A stretch of 44,770 nt of DNA from Bacteroidaceae bacterium (GCA_017551845.1 JAFZKR010000153.1:1-44770); one strand, 5' to 3'; shown: positions 9,152-17,337, counted from the first letter of the stretch. The notes: generated by a model not told the origin, from the letters alone. Made by a program: numbers and translations.

Positions 9152-10543
9152 CTAATCTTCAGGAAGGAACATGGGATCCCAAGCGGGAAGCATGACCGCC
9201 TTTTTCTTTAGCAGATCCAGAATATCGGCCGGCACATATTTTTTCTCGATCACAAGACGGAACATATACTCATTGAACCATTCGTCAGTCATAATAAGAT
9301 TTCCCCTGTATCCTGAAGAAGCTCCCCAGCTGTTCTCTACCATCCATTTTCGGGGAGAGCCATTGTCATCAAGGTCAACAGCTATCAGGGTCATTGCGTG
9401 AGATGACGCACTGGCATAAGTCTGGATACGTTGTTTCTTATCCATAGAAAAATCTGTACCGAACAGTGAACTGTAATCCATGTTGGCCAAGTCCAGAGTA
9501 CCCTTGGATGAATCCAGGAACTTGCGGACATCACATGAAAAATACAGAGCGGTACTGTCCTTGATCGATGCTACAGCCATCTCCTTAATACGTTCTACAG
9601 GAAGATTGATATAGACCCAGTTGTCGCCGTCATATACGTGACGGTCATACTCTATTTCGTATGTCTTGTAATAATCTCTTGTAGGATCATTCATAACCAT
9701 AATATAGTTATTCTCCAGATCAGTTCCTACATACTCATAATAAAACTCCTTGGGTGTATATCTCCTGCGGCTCACGAAATTGCCCTTACTGTCATATCTT
9801 GTCCATTCGAAATCCATAGGAGGCACACCAAGACACTTCACCAGAACCGAATAGATTTCTGCAAGCATCTCTGTTTTTCGTACAGTCGCATCGGATGACT
9901 TCAGTTCCCTGAGTTCAAGACCGTACTGACGCAGTTTGTTTGAAAGAATTGAGCGCATCTCACTCGTACTGTTACTCTGGTATGTTTCCGGCATGATTTC
10001 CTTTGGCACCAAACCATATTTCATTATCAGGTTTGAAACGCCTGTAAACTGTCCGCCGTCACCTATAGGATTCTTGAATAACCAATCCACCTTCCTGTCG
10101 TCAAAGTCCAGGTTACGGGTATCTATGATGGCCTGCAAAAAGAGATTCGACTTTTCAAGCAGATCATAGAACGAAATGTAGTTCTGACTGAACTCGAATT
10201 CCCCAAGATCATATTTCTGAATCATTCGCGCCCTTAACACATTCAGTCCGGTAAACAACCAGCAACGTCCGGAAGAACGCTGGTCAGTGATACCTTTCGT
10301 AGGTACTCTGTCGGAGAAATGGGTATCCATCATGGAAGCGTTATCAGCATTCACAGCAAGCAATGCAATTGACTGACCAGCCAAAGCATTCCGTATAGCT
10401 TTTTCAGCAGGAGTATCCTTGTAGCCTTCACGGATACGGGAAAGCATCGATTCGCTGATACCACCGTTCTTGTTCTGAGAACAGATACCGAGACATATCG
10501 CCGACATCAACGATAAAACGGAGAAAAATCTTGATGATTTCAT
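9152..10543 (-). CDS. exported C1-family cysteine peptidase (bleomycin hydrolase/PepC-like)
   Basis: The 463-residue protein has a papain-fold active site of the C1B (bleomycin hydrolase/aminopeptidase C) type: oxyanion Gln88 and nucleophile Cys94 in TDQRSSGRCWLFTGLN, His in SASSHAMTLIAVD, and Asn in VENSWG near residue 415. Unlike cytosolic PepC it starts with a hydrophobic signal (FFSVLSLMSAICLGI), so it is exported; the cysteine after it has a poor lipobox. C1B enzymes are usually aminopeptidases with a C-terminal residue entering the active site. It is the first gene of a two-gene unit with the M16 peptidase, suggesting joint peptide degradation outside the cytoplasm. Confidence 0.9.
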   Translation of the reverse strand: MKSSRFFSVLSLMSAICLGICSQNKNGGISESMLSRIREGYKDTPAEKAIRNALAGQSIALLAVNADNASMMDTHFSDRVPTKGITDQRSSGRCWLFTGLNVLRARMIQKYDLGEFEFSQNYISFYDLLEKSNLFLQAIIDTRNLDFDDRKVDWLFKNPIGDGGQFTGVSNLIMKYGLVPKEIMPETYQSNSTSEMRSILSNKLRQYGLELRELKSSDATVRKTEMLAEIYSVLVKCLGVPPMDFEWTRYDSKGNFVSRRRYTPKEFYYEYVGTDLENNYIMVMNDPTRDYYKTYEIEYDRHVYDGDNWVYINLPVERIKEMAVASIKDSTALYFSCDVRKFLDSSKGTLDLANMDYSSLFGTDFSMDKKQRIQTYASASSHAMTLIAVDLDDNGSPRKWMVENSWGASSGYRGNLIMTDEWFNEYMFRLVIEKKYVPADILDLLKKKAVMLPAWDPMFLPED

Positions 10544-10585
10544 ATCGTTAGAATTGAATTACACCATATTATATATTTCAAATAG

Positions 10586-10616
10586 CAAAAATAGTGTAAG
10601 CGACGGAATTGACAAA
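10586..10616 (-). promoter_or_regulatory. promoter of the C1/M16 peptidase operon
   Basis: The minus strand reads TTTG (10613-10616), a 19-base spacer, then TATTTTTG (10586-10593). The spacing is ideal for this sigma factor. It overlaps the divergent rnpB promoter, so the two may exclude each other. Confidence 0.6.
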
Positions 10617-10635
10617 AAGAATTGCACTATCTTTG
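10609..10635 (+). promoter_or_regulatory. promoter of rnpB
   Basis: TATCTTTG (10628-10635) lies 8 bases before the first base of the RNase P RNA. TTGAC at 10609-10613 may serve as upstream element, with a spacer (16 bases after TTG) shorter than the usual 19-20. Confidence 0.55.
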
Positions 10636-10643
10636 CACTCCAT

Positions 10644-11008
10644 GAAGCTGACCGGTCTGTCGCTGACACGTTGTGATCAGAGGAAAGTCCGGGCAACAGA
10701 GAGCATTCCACTTCCTAACGGGAAGCAGCTGGCAACAGCTGAGCAGCGCAGAAGAAAACAACCGCCGCCAAGCACGGCAAGGGTGAGAAGGCGGGGTAAG
10801 AGCCCACCAGGCCTATGGTAACACAGGTGCTGTGTGCCTTGGAAGTTGCAAGTTCATGTAAACCGGCGTCAGAGGGCTGCTCGCCCAAGCCGGAGGGTAG
10901 AACGCGCGTGACATCAGTCACGGAGCCTGCCGGTGACGGCGGGTCAAGATTAATGACAGACAGCGAGGTCTTGAATCTCGCTACAGAACCCGGCTTACAG
11001 GTCAGCTT
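10644..11008 (+). ncRNA. rnpB: RNase P RNA
   Basis: The catalytic RNA of ribonuclease P, which cuts the 5' leader from tRNA precursors. The hallmark GAGGAAAGTCCGGGC lies at about 10680-10694 and the conserved 3' part reads AGACAGCGAGGTC ... GAACCCGGCTTA. The ends pair as helix P1: AAGCTGACC (10645-10653) with GGTCAGCTT (11000-11008). Nine T follow (11007-11015), so P1 plus the U-run also looks like the terminator. Length of about 365 nt is normal for a type A RNA. A long reading frame runs through its 3' half but is not a gene. Confidence 0.95.
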
Positions 11009-11036
11009 TTTTTTTGCAAACGGTCAAAACATCAAT

Positions 11037-11564
11037 ATGAAAAGGATCAGATGCCCTAAATGCAATCACTTCAACACCTTTGATGAGACCCTCTATACCA
11101 ACGGCCAATCACTGGTTTTTGAATGTGAGTCATGCCGGCGCAAGTTCCGTATTAAGATCGGAACCGCCGCATTGACCGCAACGCGTAAAGAGGCTTCCGT
11201 TTCAAAAGATATCCAAGATATGGGTTTCGGTACCATAGAGGTAATAGAGAACGTCTTTGCCTATCATCAGTCTTTCCCTCTCAAGGAAGGTGACAATATC
11301 ATTGGACGCTACAATCCTGGTGATAAAATCACTATACCTATTGATACGACTGACCGCAGCATGGACCGACGGCACTGTATCATTACTGTAAAGAAGGAAC
11401 CATCAGGAGAGATAACCTACACACTGCGTGATTTTCCCAGCCTGACAGGCACTTTCCTTTCAAACCGGATTCTGAGTGATAATGAACGGGCAAGAATAGA
11501 AGACGGAGCCGTAATCACCATAGGAGCCACCACCCTTATTCTTATAGGACATCAGTCTGTCTGA
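11037..11564 (+). CDS. zinc-ribbon and FHA domain protein
   Basis: The 175-residue protein begins with a four-cysteine ribbon (Cys6, Cys9, Cys30, Cys33) like the MJ0042-type finger. A forkhead-associated domain follows at about 75-172: GR in NIIGRYNPGD, SMDRRHCII, and the SN pair in GTFLSNRIL. FHA domains bind phosphothreonine peptides, so a role in Ser/Thr phosphorylation signalling or protein assembly is possible; the partner is unknown. The start at 11037 was chosen because the reading frame upstream lies inside rnpB and the domain begins exactly here. No separate promoter is visible between rnpB and this ATG (29 bases), so expression may come from readthrough. It converges with the next gene over 2 bases. 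Confidence 0.8.
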   Translation: MKRIRCPKCNHFNTFDETLYTNGQSLVFECESCRRKFRIKIGTAALTATRKEASVSKDIQDMGFGTIEVIENVFAYHQSFPLKEGDNIIGRYNPGDKITIPIDTTDRSMDRRHCIITVKKEPSGEITYTLRDFPSLTGTFLSNRILSDNERARIEDGAVITIGATTLILIGHQSV

Positions 11565-11566
11565 TA

Positions 11567-12046
11567 TCAATTCTGCTTGTCCGGTTCAAGTATGCACACC
11601 TTGTATGAGAATTTTTCTTGGGGGTTAGCGTAATTTCTGAAATCCTCCCACTCTATTATCAGCGTAAGTTTACCTTTCTCTACATCATAACGCACATTCT
11701 GCATCAGAATCCTGCTGTTTTCATTTATAACAGGAAAGACGTACGGAAGAATATTGTCACGTCCGTCAGAATCCACCATGTAAACCAGAACAGCACCATT
11801 CTCAAGGACATTATCGTTAATCTCAGGGAAATCAAATGTCTGATAAACATAGAAACCGGGCTTTCCTTCCACTCCGTCGGTCAACCAGTTTTTTCCATCG
11901 GCCTCAATATAATCCGTGAACATCTGGATGCCCGGACGTGTCACCTCGTATGTATTGTAGTTATTGACATAGGTGGGATACTCATCACCACAACCGCACA
12001 GCATCATGGCAGTGCAAGTAAAAACGGATATAGTAATCTTTTTCAT
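11567..12046 (-). CDS. lipoprotein of unknown function
   Basis: The 159-residue protein starts at the internal ATG at 12046, where a lipoprotein signal begins (MKKITISVFTCTAMMLCGCG, lipobox LCGC). The mature part alternates short hydrophobic strands (GFYVYQTFDFPEI, GAVLVYMVDSD, KGKLTLIIEW, FSYKVCIL), suggesting a small beta-sandwich or barrel. Small cell-envelope lipoproteins with a similar G-x-V-x-V-Y pattern are common in Bacteroidetes, but I cannot name a function. It lies 10 bases after the TonB-domain gene, so the pair forms an operon. Confidence 0.7.
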   Translation of the reverse strand: MKKITISVFTCTAMMLCGCGDEYPTYVNNYNTYEVTRPGIQMFTDYIEADGKNWLTDGVEGKPGFYVYQTFDFPEINDNVLENGAVLVYMVDSDGRDNILPYVFPVINENSRILMQNVRYDVEKGKLTLIIEWEDFRNYANPQEKFSYKVCILEPDKQN

Positions 12047-12056
12047 AACAGTATTT

Positions 12057-12524
12057 TTATCTCTCGTCAACTCCCTGAAGAGCAGTGCTTGATTTTCTGT
12101 TTCTTGAGACACGGATATTCAGCGGCATGGACACCTTGTATCTTACCGGAGTACCGTTCTTGGTGGCAGGAATCCATCGCGGCATCGCTTTCAAAAGCCT
12201 AAGGACCTCCTCGTCAATGGAATAATCGAGACCTTTAAGTATATTAACGTATGACACATCACCTGATTTCTCAATGGTGAATTCAACCTCCATCTTACCG
12301 CTTACGGACCGTTTGGCAGCATCATCCGGATAGACGAAATTATCATCAATGTACTTTTTCATGGCTGCCGTACCGCCACGGAATTCAGGCTGTGTAATGA
12401 TAATCTCACCGTTTTCGGGTGTAACCACCTTAATGGTATCGACAGCTTTCGATTCGCTCATGGTCAAGGAAAGGAACATCACTCCTGCCGCAACAATCAA
12501 TCTTTTCAAAAACATATTTTTCAT
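12057..12524 (-). CDS. TonB C-terminal domain protein (energy transducer-like)
   Basis: The 155-residue protein has a short N-terminal hydrophobic segment (LIVAAGVMFLSLTM), then almost directly a TonB C-terminal domain (about 45-140): FRGGTAAMKKYIDDNFVYPD, GKMEVEFTIEKSGDVSYVNI, and LKAMPRWIPATKNGTPVRYK. The domain is the kind found fused to BlaR or TonB proteins in Bacteroidetes. The proline-rich periplasm-spanning linker of classical TonB is missing, and the N-terminal segment looks like a cleavable signal. It may therefore be a periplasmic TonB-like protein rather than a membrane-anchored transducer. The start at 12524 follows a -7 box at 12546-12553; 12515 is a possible alternative. Confidence 0.82.
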   Translation of the reverse strand: MKNMFLKRLIVAAGVMFLSLTMSESKAVDTIKVVTPENGEIIITQPEFRGGTAAMKKYIDDNFVYPDDAAKRSVSGKMEVEFTIEKSGDVSYVNILKGLDYSIDEEVLRLLKAMPRWIPATKNGTPVRYKVSMPLNIRVSRNRKSSTALQGVDER

Positions 12525-12545
12525 ATCATTTTCAGGTTTCGTTTG

Positions 12546-12573
12546 CAAAGATAGAGCAAAAAACAGCATCAAA
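12546..12573 (-). promoter_or_regulatory. promoter of the TonB-like/lipoprotein operon
   Basis: The minus strand reads TTTG (12570-12573), a 16-base spacer, then TATCTTTG (12546-12553). The start is expected near 12540, with a leader of about 16 nt. This argues against the in-frame upstream ATG at 12572. Confidence 0.55.
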
Positions 12574-12620
12574 GCTATTTAGCCACACCTGCTCAATACA
12601 ATTTATAATAATTTTATCCT

Positions 12621-12657
12621 GTTGTTAAGTCTGGTCCCCCGCTTTAACAACTTTTTT
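12621..12657 (+). terminator. terminator-like hairpin in a gene-free gap
   Basis: GTTGTTAA (12621-12628) pairs with TTAACAAC (12644-12651) and is followed by TTTTTT on the plus strand. The loop is 15 bases. No plus-strand gene precedes it directly, so it may protect against antisense readthrough into rlmD or be a chance structure. Confidence 0.3.
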
Positions 12658-12673
12658 GCAATTCGCCTCCCTG

Positions 12674-12826
12674 ATGAGAAAGAATTACAATGCAAAATTG
12701 CTCAAGAAACAGATACAATCAAAGGAAAAAGCGTTGCAAAACTGCTGCATTATGTGTTTCCATAAAAAAGTTGACTCGGATTTACAGAGCAAAATGGGGG
12801 GGCTGACAGATTACTGGTACGGCTAA
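12674..12826 (+). CDS. possible 50-residue protein, unrecognised
   Basis: An ATG-to-TAA frame of 50 codons lies in an otherwise gene-free gap. Its product is lysine-rich at the N-terminus (MRKNYNAKLLKKQIQ), contains CCIMCFH in the middle and ends LTDYWYG. The frame is open for 15 more codons upstream without another ATG. I recognise no family, and no TAnnTTTG box precedes it at a fitting distance. It may be a remnant or chance frame. Confidence 0.18.
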   Translation: MRKNYNAKLLKKQIQSKEKALQNCCIMCFHKKVDSDLQSKMGGLTDYWYG

Positions 12827-12850
12827 AAGGTAGAAATCCGTATCTGTTAA

Positions 12851-14284
12851 TCAGCGTTTTTCCAGCAAGGTGACAACCTCTACATGTTGGGTATGAGGAA
12901 ACATATCTACAGGTTGGACAGCCGCCACACGGTATCCGTTGTCAAGCAAGGCCACATCACGAGCATGAGTAGCAGGATTGCAGCTTACATATACTATACG
13001 TTTTGGTGCAGCATCAAGAATCACGCTCACTACATCAGTATGCATTCCTGCACGTGGGGGATCGGTTATTATCACATCGGGGATGCCGTGTTCAGCAATG
13101 AAACCTGCATTCAGCACATCTTTCATGTCGCCGGCGAAAAATTCCGCATTTGCAATACCATTTTCAATGGCATTCACCTTGGCATCCTCAATAGCCTCCG
13201 GAACGTATTCAATCCCTATAACCTTTTTCACCCCACCAGCAAGAAACAGTGCAATTGTTCCGGTGCCAGTATAAAGATCATATACCACATCATCGGCACA
13301 TAGGGAAGCAAGTCTCCTTACCGTGGAGTAGAGTTTGTATGCCTGACGGCTGTTCGTCTGGAAGAAAGATTTCGGGCCTATTTTAAATCTGAGGTTCTCC
13401 ATGGTTTCATATATGCACTCATCACCGCGGAACACATGGACATCAAGATCACCGAAAGTGTCATTACACTTGTTGTTTATCACATAGAGAAGTGATGTGA
13501 TCTCAGGAAAACTATCTGAAAGAAATTGCATCAGACCCATTAACTGTTCCTGTTCCGATGAGGTTGACACTTTAGCCTGAACCAACACCATAATCTGTCC
13601 TGTAGTCACCACACGGACCATCATGTCACGCATCACACCGTCAAGAGAGCGCAGATTAATAAAAGGAATCCCATGCTCAACTGCGTATGCGAACGCAGCA
13701 TTTCTTATGCGGTCCGATATCTCATCCTGGAGTTTGCAGCTGTTAATATGAAGCACCTTGTCAAAAGCTCCGGGTATATGGAATCCAAGTCCAGGCTGCT
13801 TACGTTCAGCTGTATTGTCAGGATTCTCCAATGACCTCAACTCTTCGGCCGAAAGCCATCGCATATTACTGAACGAATATTCCAGTTTGTTGCGGTAATG
13901 CATTACAGAATCAGAGCCTAGAATAGGGCTGATTTCAGGCAGCTCCACCTTAGCAATCCTGGTTAAGCAGTCTATAACCTGCTGCTGCTTGTAACGCAAC
14001 TGTTCCTCGTAGGGCAGATTTTGCCATTTGCATCCGCCGCATATACCGAAATGTTCACAAAAAGGAACTGAACGGACCTTGGAAAATTCACGGAAATTTA
14101 CCACCACGGCCTCTGCGTAATTGTGTTTTTTCTTGAGAATTTTGAGATCAACCACATCACCAGGTGCGGCAAACGGCACAAAAACGACCATATCGTTTAT
14201 ACGTGCCAAGGCTTTACCCTCAGCAGCCACACCGGTTATCGTTATATTATTTATTATAGGCTGTTCGCGTTTCTTTCTGGACAT
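12851..14284 (-). CDS. rlmD: 23S rRNA (uracil-C5)-methyltransferase RlmD-like
   Basis: The 477-residue product begins with a TRAM RNA-binding domain (NNITITGVAAEGKALARIND). Next come the iron-sulphur cysteines (Cys in PFCEHFGICGGCKWQ) and a Rossmann methyltransferase domain (VYDLYTGTGTIALFLA, DPPRAGMHTDVV, and the catalytic Cys loop VSCNPATHARDVALL). RlmD methylates U1939 of 23S rRNA in E. coli; RlmCD-type enzymes have more than one target, so the exact uridine is uncertain. The start at 14284 is preferred because a -7 box lies at 14305-14312, downstream of the alternative ATG at 14317. It diverges from ppdK. Confidence 0.88.
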   Translation of the reverse strand: MSRKKREQPIINNITITGVAAEGKALARINDMVVFVPFAAPGDVVDLKILKKKHNYAEAVVVNFREFSKVRSVPFCEHFGICGGCKWQNLPYEEQLRYKQQQVIDCLTRIAKVELPEISPILGSDSVMHYRNKLEYSFSNMRWLSAEELRSLENPDNTAERKQPGLGFHIPGAFDKVLHINSCKLQDEISDRIRNAAFAYAVEHGIPFINLRSLDGVMRDMMVRVVTTGQIMVLVQAKVSTSSEQEQLMGLMQFLSDSFPEITSLLYVINNKCNDTFGDLDVHVFRGDECIYETMENLRFKIGPKSFFQTNSRQAYKLYSTVRRLASLCADDVVYDLYTGTGTIALFLAGGVKKVIGIEYVPEAIEDAKVNAIENGIANAEFFAGDMKDVLNAGFIAEHGIPDVIITDPPRAGMHTDVVSVILDAAPKRIVYVSCNPATHARDVALLDNGYRVAAVQPVDMFPHTQHVEVVTLLEKR

Positions 14285-14304
14285 TATCCTTCCTTTTTTT
14301 GCCA

Positions 14305-14312
14305 CAAAGGTA
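14305..14312 (-). promoter_or_regulatory. -7 box of rlmD
   Basis: The minus strand reads TACCTTTG; the start would fall near 14299, about 15 nt before the ATG at 14284. This decides the start codon. Confidence 0.5.
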
Positions 14313-14420
14313 ATCAATTACTTTGGCTTTGGCATTGACCTTGACAAAAACCAATGGGCGTCACCAAAGTCATCTCCAAAGATTTTATTAATAAGATAAA
14401 TATATATAACAAAAAATAAG

Positions 14421-14428
14421 TACCTTTG
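14421..14428 (+). promoter_or_regulatory. -7 box of ppdK
   Basis: TACCTTTG preceded by about 40 bases of very AT-rich sequence; the ATG is at 14497, giving a leader of about 63 nt. No clear TTTG lies at the usual distance. Confidence 0.5.
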
Positions 14429-14496
14429 CACCCGCAAAAAATGAGCAACGGACAAACGTCAGAAAAAAGACATAAACAACATAATATTATCGACTT

Positions 14497-17223
14497 ATGA
14501 GCGAAAAAAGAGTTTACAAGTTCGGAAACGGACAAGCTGAGGGAAATGCCCAAATGCGCAATCTGCTGGGTGGTAAAGGTGCCAACCTGGCTGAGATGAA
14601 TCTGCTTGGTGTACCGGTACCTCCGGGTTTCACCATCACCACCGATGTTTGCAACGAGTACTATCAGATAGGTCGCGACAAGGTTGTAGCCATTCTGAAG
14701 AACGATGTTGAGGAGGCTATACACCACATCGAGAAACTGATGAATTCAAAGTTCGGTGATGTTCAGAATCCCCTTCTGGTATCAGTACGTTCAGGTGCCC
14801 GCGCTTCAATGCCGGGTATGATGGATACCATCCTGAACCTGGGACTCAATGATGAGGTTGTAGAGGGTCTGTCACGCAAGACCAACAACCCACACTTCGC
14901 TTGGGACAGCTACCGTCGTTTTGTACAGATGTACGGTGACGTAGTTCTGGGCATGAAGCCCGTAAGCAAGACTGATGTTGATCCGTTCGAGGCCATCATA
15001 GAGAAAGTTAAGGAGGAGAGCGGCGTGGTTCTGGACAAGGACCTGAGCGTTGACGACCTGAAGAAACTGGTTAAGCTGTTCAAGGCTGCCGTTAAGGAGC
15101 GCACCGGTCAGGACTTCCCCACCAGCGCTATGGATCAGCTCTGGGGCGCTATCTGCGCTGTATTCGGTTCATGGAACAACGAGCGCGCCATCCTGTATCG
15201 TAAGATGGAGGGTATACCCGACGAGTGGGGTACCGCCGTATCAGTTATGGCTATGGTATTCGGTAACATGGGTGACACATCTGCTACAGGTGTATGCTTC
15301 AGCCGCGACGCCGCTACCGGTGAGAACCTGTTCAATGGTGAGTATCTGGTTAACGCACAGGGTGAGGACGTAGTAGCAGGTATCCGCACTCCGCAGCAGA
15401 TTACAATTGAAGGTTCAAAGCGTTGGGCTGCTCTGGCAGGCGTATCTGAGGAAGAGCGCAAGGCCAAGTATCCTTCGATGGAAGAGGCTATGCCCGCTAT
15501 CTACAAGGAGCTCGATGCTCTGCAGACCAAGCTTGAGAACCACTACCACGATATGCAGGATATGGAGTTCACCGTTCAGGAGGGCAAGCTATGGTTCCTC
15601 CAGACACGTAACGGTAAGCGCACAGGTACCGCAATGGTTAAGATTGCAATGGATCTGATGCACGAGGGCCTGATTGACGAGAAGACCGCCATCCAGCGTT
15701 GCGAGCCCCAGAAGCTCGACGAGCTGCTCCACCCTGTTTTTGATAAGAACGCTCTTAAAAAGGCGAAAGTTCTTACCACCGGCCTTCCAGCTTCACCAGG
15801 TGCCGCTTGCGGTCAGATTGTATTCAACGCCGATGACGCTGAGGCTTGGCATAAGAACGGTCACAAGGTTATCATGGTACGTATCGAGACCTCACCTGAG
15901 GATCTGGCCGGTATGGCTGCTGCTGAGGGTATCCTGACATGCCGCGGCGGTATGACCAGCCACGCTGCAGTTGTTGCCCGTGGTATGGGTAAATGCTGCG
16001 TATCAGGCGCCGGTGCACTTAGCGTTGACTACGTTAAGAAGACTGTTAAGATTGAGGACGTTGTCCTTAAGGAAGGTGACTATATTTCAATCAACGGATC
16101 TACAGGTCAGGTATTCGAGGGCCAGATCGAGACCAAGGCTGCCGAGATCAGCGGCGACTTTGCTGAGCTGATGGATCTTTGCAACAAGTACACTCGTCTG
16201 GTTGTACGCACAAATGCTGACACTCCTCACGATGCTGAGGTTGCCCGCACATTCGGCGCCGTTGGTATCGGCCTGTGCCGTACCGAGCACATGTTCTTTG
16301 AGGGCGAGAAGATCAAGGCTATGCGTGAGATGATCCTGGCCGAGAACAAGGAGGGTCGCGAGAAGGCTCTTGCCAAGCTGCTCCCCTACCAGACCAAGGA
16401 CTTCTACGGAATCCTCAAGGCTATGGACGGACTGCCAGTTAACATCCGTCTTCTTGATCCCCCATTGCATGAGTTCGTACCTCACGATAAGAAGGGTCAG
16501 CAGGAGATGGCTGATGCCATGGGCGTAACTCTGGAGCAGATCAAGGCTCGCGTTGAGTCTCTGTCAGAGAACAACCCGATGCTGGGTCACCGCGGTTGCC
16601 GTCTGGGTAACACCTATCCTGAGATCACCGAGATGCAGACCAAGGCTATCATAGGTGCTGCAATCCAGCTCCGCAAGGAAGGCATGAATCCGAAACCAGA
16701 GATTATGGTTCCGCTGGTAGGTAAGCACTACGAGTTCGAGCAGCAGGAGGAGATTATCCGCACTACAGCAGCCAAGCTATTTGAGGAAGAGGGTGTCAAG
16801 CCGTTCGAGTTCAAGGTTGGTACAATGATTGAGATCCCGCGTGCCGCTCTTACTGCAGACGCAGTCGCTGCCCGTGCTGAGTACTTCTCATTCGGCACCA
16901 ATGACCTGACTCAGATGACATTCGGTTACTCACGTGATGATATTGCTTCATTCCTGCCGGTTTATCTGGAGAAGAAGATCCTTAAGGTTGACCCGTTCCA
17001 GGTTCTGGACCAGAAGGGTGTCGGACAACTTATCAAGATGGCTGTTGACAAGGGTCGTTCTGTTCGTCCTGACCTCAAGTGCGGTATTTGCGGCGAGCAC
17101 GGTGGCGAGCCTTCATCAGTCAAATTCTGCGACAAGGTTGGTCTGAACTACGTGAGCTGCTCACCTTTCCGCGTGCCTATCGCTCGCCTGGCAGCCGCCC
17201 AGGGTGCAATCGAAAACTGCTAA
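14497..17223 (+). CDS. ppdK: pyruvate, phosphate dikinase
   Basis: The 908-residue enzyme interconverts pyruvate, ATP and phosphate with phosphoenolpyruvate, AMP and diphosphate. It has the ATP-grasp nucleotide-binding domain (KGANLAEMNLLGVPVPPGFT; SVRSGARASMPGMMDTILNL), the phosphohistidine swivel domain with His489 in GGMTSHAAVVARGMGKCCVS, and the PEP/pyruvate TIM barrel with the catalytic Cys865 in CGICGEHGGEPSS. All lengths are normal. The codon choice is strikingly regular (GAG, AAG, GGT, CTG), unlike the AT-richer neighbours, which suggests high expression. In anaerobic Bacteroidales it works in glycolysis or gluconeogenesis with diphosphate. The last four codons and the stop lie within a perfect palindrome. 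Confidence 0.97.
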   Translation: MSEKRVYKFGNGQAEGNAQMRNLLGGKGANLAEMNLLGVPVPPGFTITTDVCNEYYQIGRDKVVAILKNDVEEAIHHIEKLMNSKFGDVQNPLLVSVRSGARASMPGMMDTILNLGLNDEVVEGLSRKTNNPHFAWDSYRRFVQMYGDVVLGMKPVSKTDVDPFEAIIEKVKEESGVVLDKDLSVDDLKKLVKLFKAAVKERTGQDFPTSAMDQLWGAICAVFGSWNNERAILYRKMEGIPDEWGTAVSVMAMVFGNMGDTSATGVCFSRDAATGENLFNGEYLVNAQGEDVVAGIRTPQQITIEGSKRWAALAGVSEEERKAKYPSMEEAMPAIYKELDALQTKLENHYHDMQDMEFTVQEGKLWFLQTRNGKRTGTAMVKIAMDLMHEGLIDEKTAIQRCEPQKLDELLHPVFDKNALKKAKVLTTGLPASPGAACGQIVFNADDAEAWHKNGHKVIMVRIETSPEDLAGMAAAEGILTCRGGMTSHAAVVARGMGKCCVSGAGALSVDYVKKTVKIEDVVLKEGDYISINGSTGQVFEGQIETKAAEISGDFAELMDLCNKYTRLVVRTNADTPHDAEVARTFGAVGIGLCRTEHMFFEGEKIKAMREMILAENKEGREKALAKLLPYQTKDFYGILKAMDGLPVNIRLLDPPLHEFVPHDKKGQQEMADAMGVTLEQIKARVESLSENNPMLGHRGCRLGNTYPEITEMQTKAIIGAAIQLRKEGMNPKPEIMVPLVGKHYEFEQQEEIIRTTAAKLFEEEGVKPFEFKVGTMIEIPRAALTADAVAARAEYFSFGTNDLTQMTFGYSRDDIASFLPVYLEKKILKVDPFQVLDQKGVGQLIKMAVDKGRSVRPDLKCGICGEHGGEPSSVKFCDKVGLNYVSCSPFRVPIARLAAAQGAIENC

Positions 17224-17238
17224 TCGCAGTTTTCGATT
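17208..17238 (+). repeat. perfect 13-bp palindrome with the ppdK stop codon in its loop
   Basis: AATCGAAAACTGC (17208-17220, the last codons of ppdK) pairs without mismatch with GCAGTTTTCGATT (17226-17238). The 5-base loop TAATC carries the TAA stop. No U-tract follows directly. It could protect the mRNA 3' end or affect termination of translation. The gnd gene has an analogous structure. Confidence 0.7.
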
Positions 17239-17242
17239 ATAC

Positions 17243-17307
17243 AACCTCCTTTTAGTTACCTAATGGAAACAGGTCGTCCTCCGGACGGGTACGGCTTTTA
17301 GCCTTAC
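17243..17307 (+). repeat. three-stem-loop 3' element, copy 1 (after ppdK)
   Basis: The element begins AACCTCCTTTTAGTTAC. Stem A: GTTACC (17255-17260), loop TAAT, GGAAAC, 5 of 6 pairs. Stem B: CGTCC (17275-17279), loop TCC, GGACG, 5 of 5. Stem C: GTACGGC (17289-17295), loop TTTTA, GCCTTAC, 6 of 7. The same order of stems, with related sequence, occurs after gnd at 34692-34757. In stem B the third pair is T-A here and C-G there. Confidence 0.6.
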
Positions 17308-17337
17308 TAATAACAGCAAAAGGAGAGTTATTCCAAG

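Larger units (their letters stand above)
12574..12850. other. intergenic region between rlmD and the TonB-like operon
   Basis: The gap between genes (12525-12850, 326 bases) holds the TonB-operon promoter at one end, a plus-strand terminator-like hairpin (12621-12657), a 50-codon reading frame (12674-12826) and an imperfect inverted repeat just after the rlmD stop (CAGAT...ACGG with CCGT-ATCTG, about 12806-12846). No U-tract follows the last one, so a clear rlmD terminator is not seen. Confidence 0.5.

Noticed and set aside
10815..11036. Upstream extension of the FHA gene
   Set aside because: The frame runs through the 3' half of RNase P RNA; the protein domain starts at the ATG at 11037.
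14285..14317. Longer N-terminus of rlmD
   Set aside because: The -7 box at 14305-14312 would lie inside the coding region; the ATG at 14284 fits.
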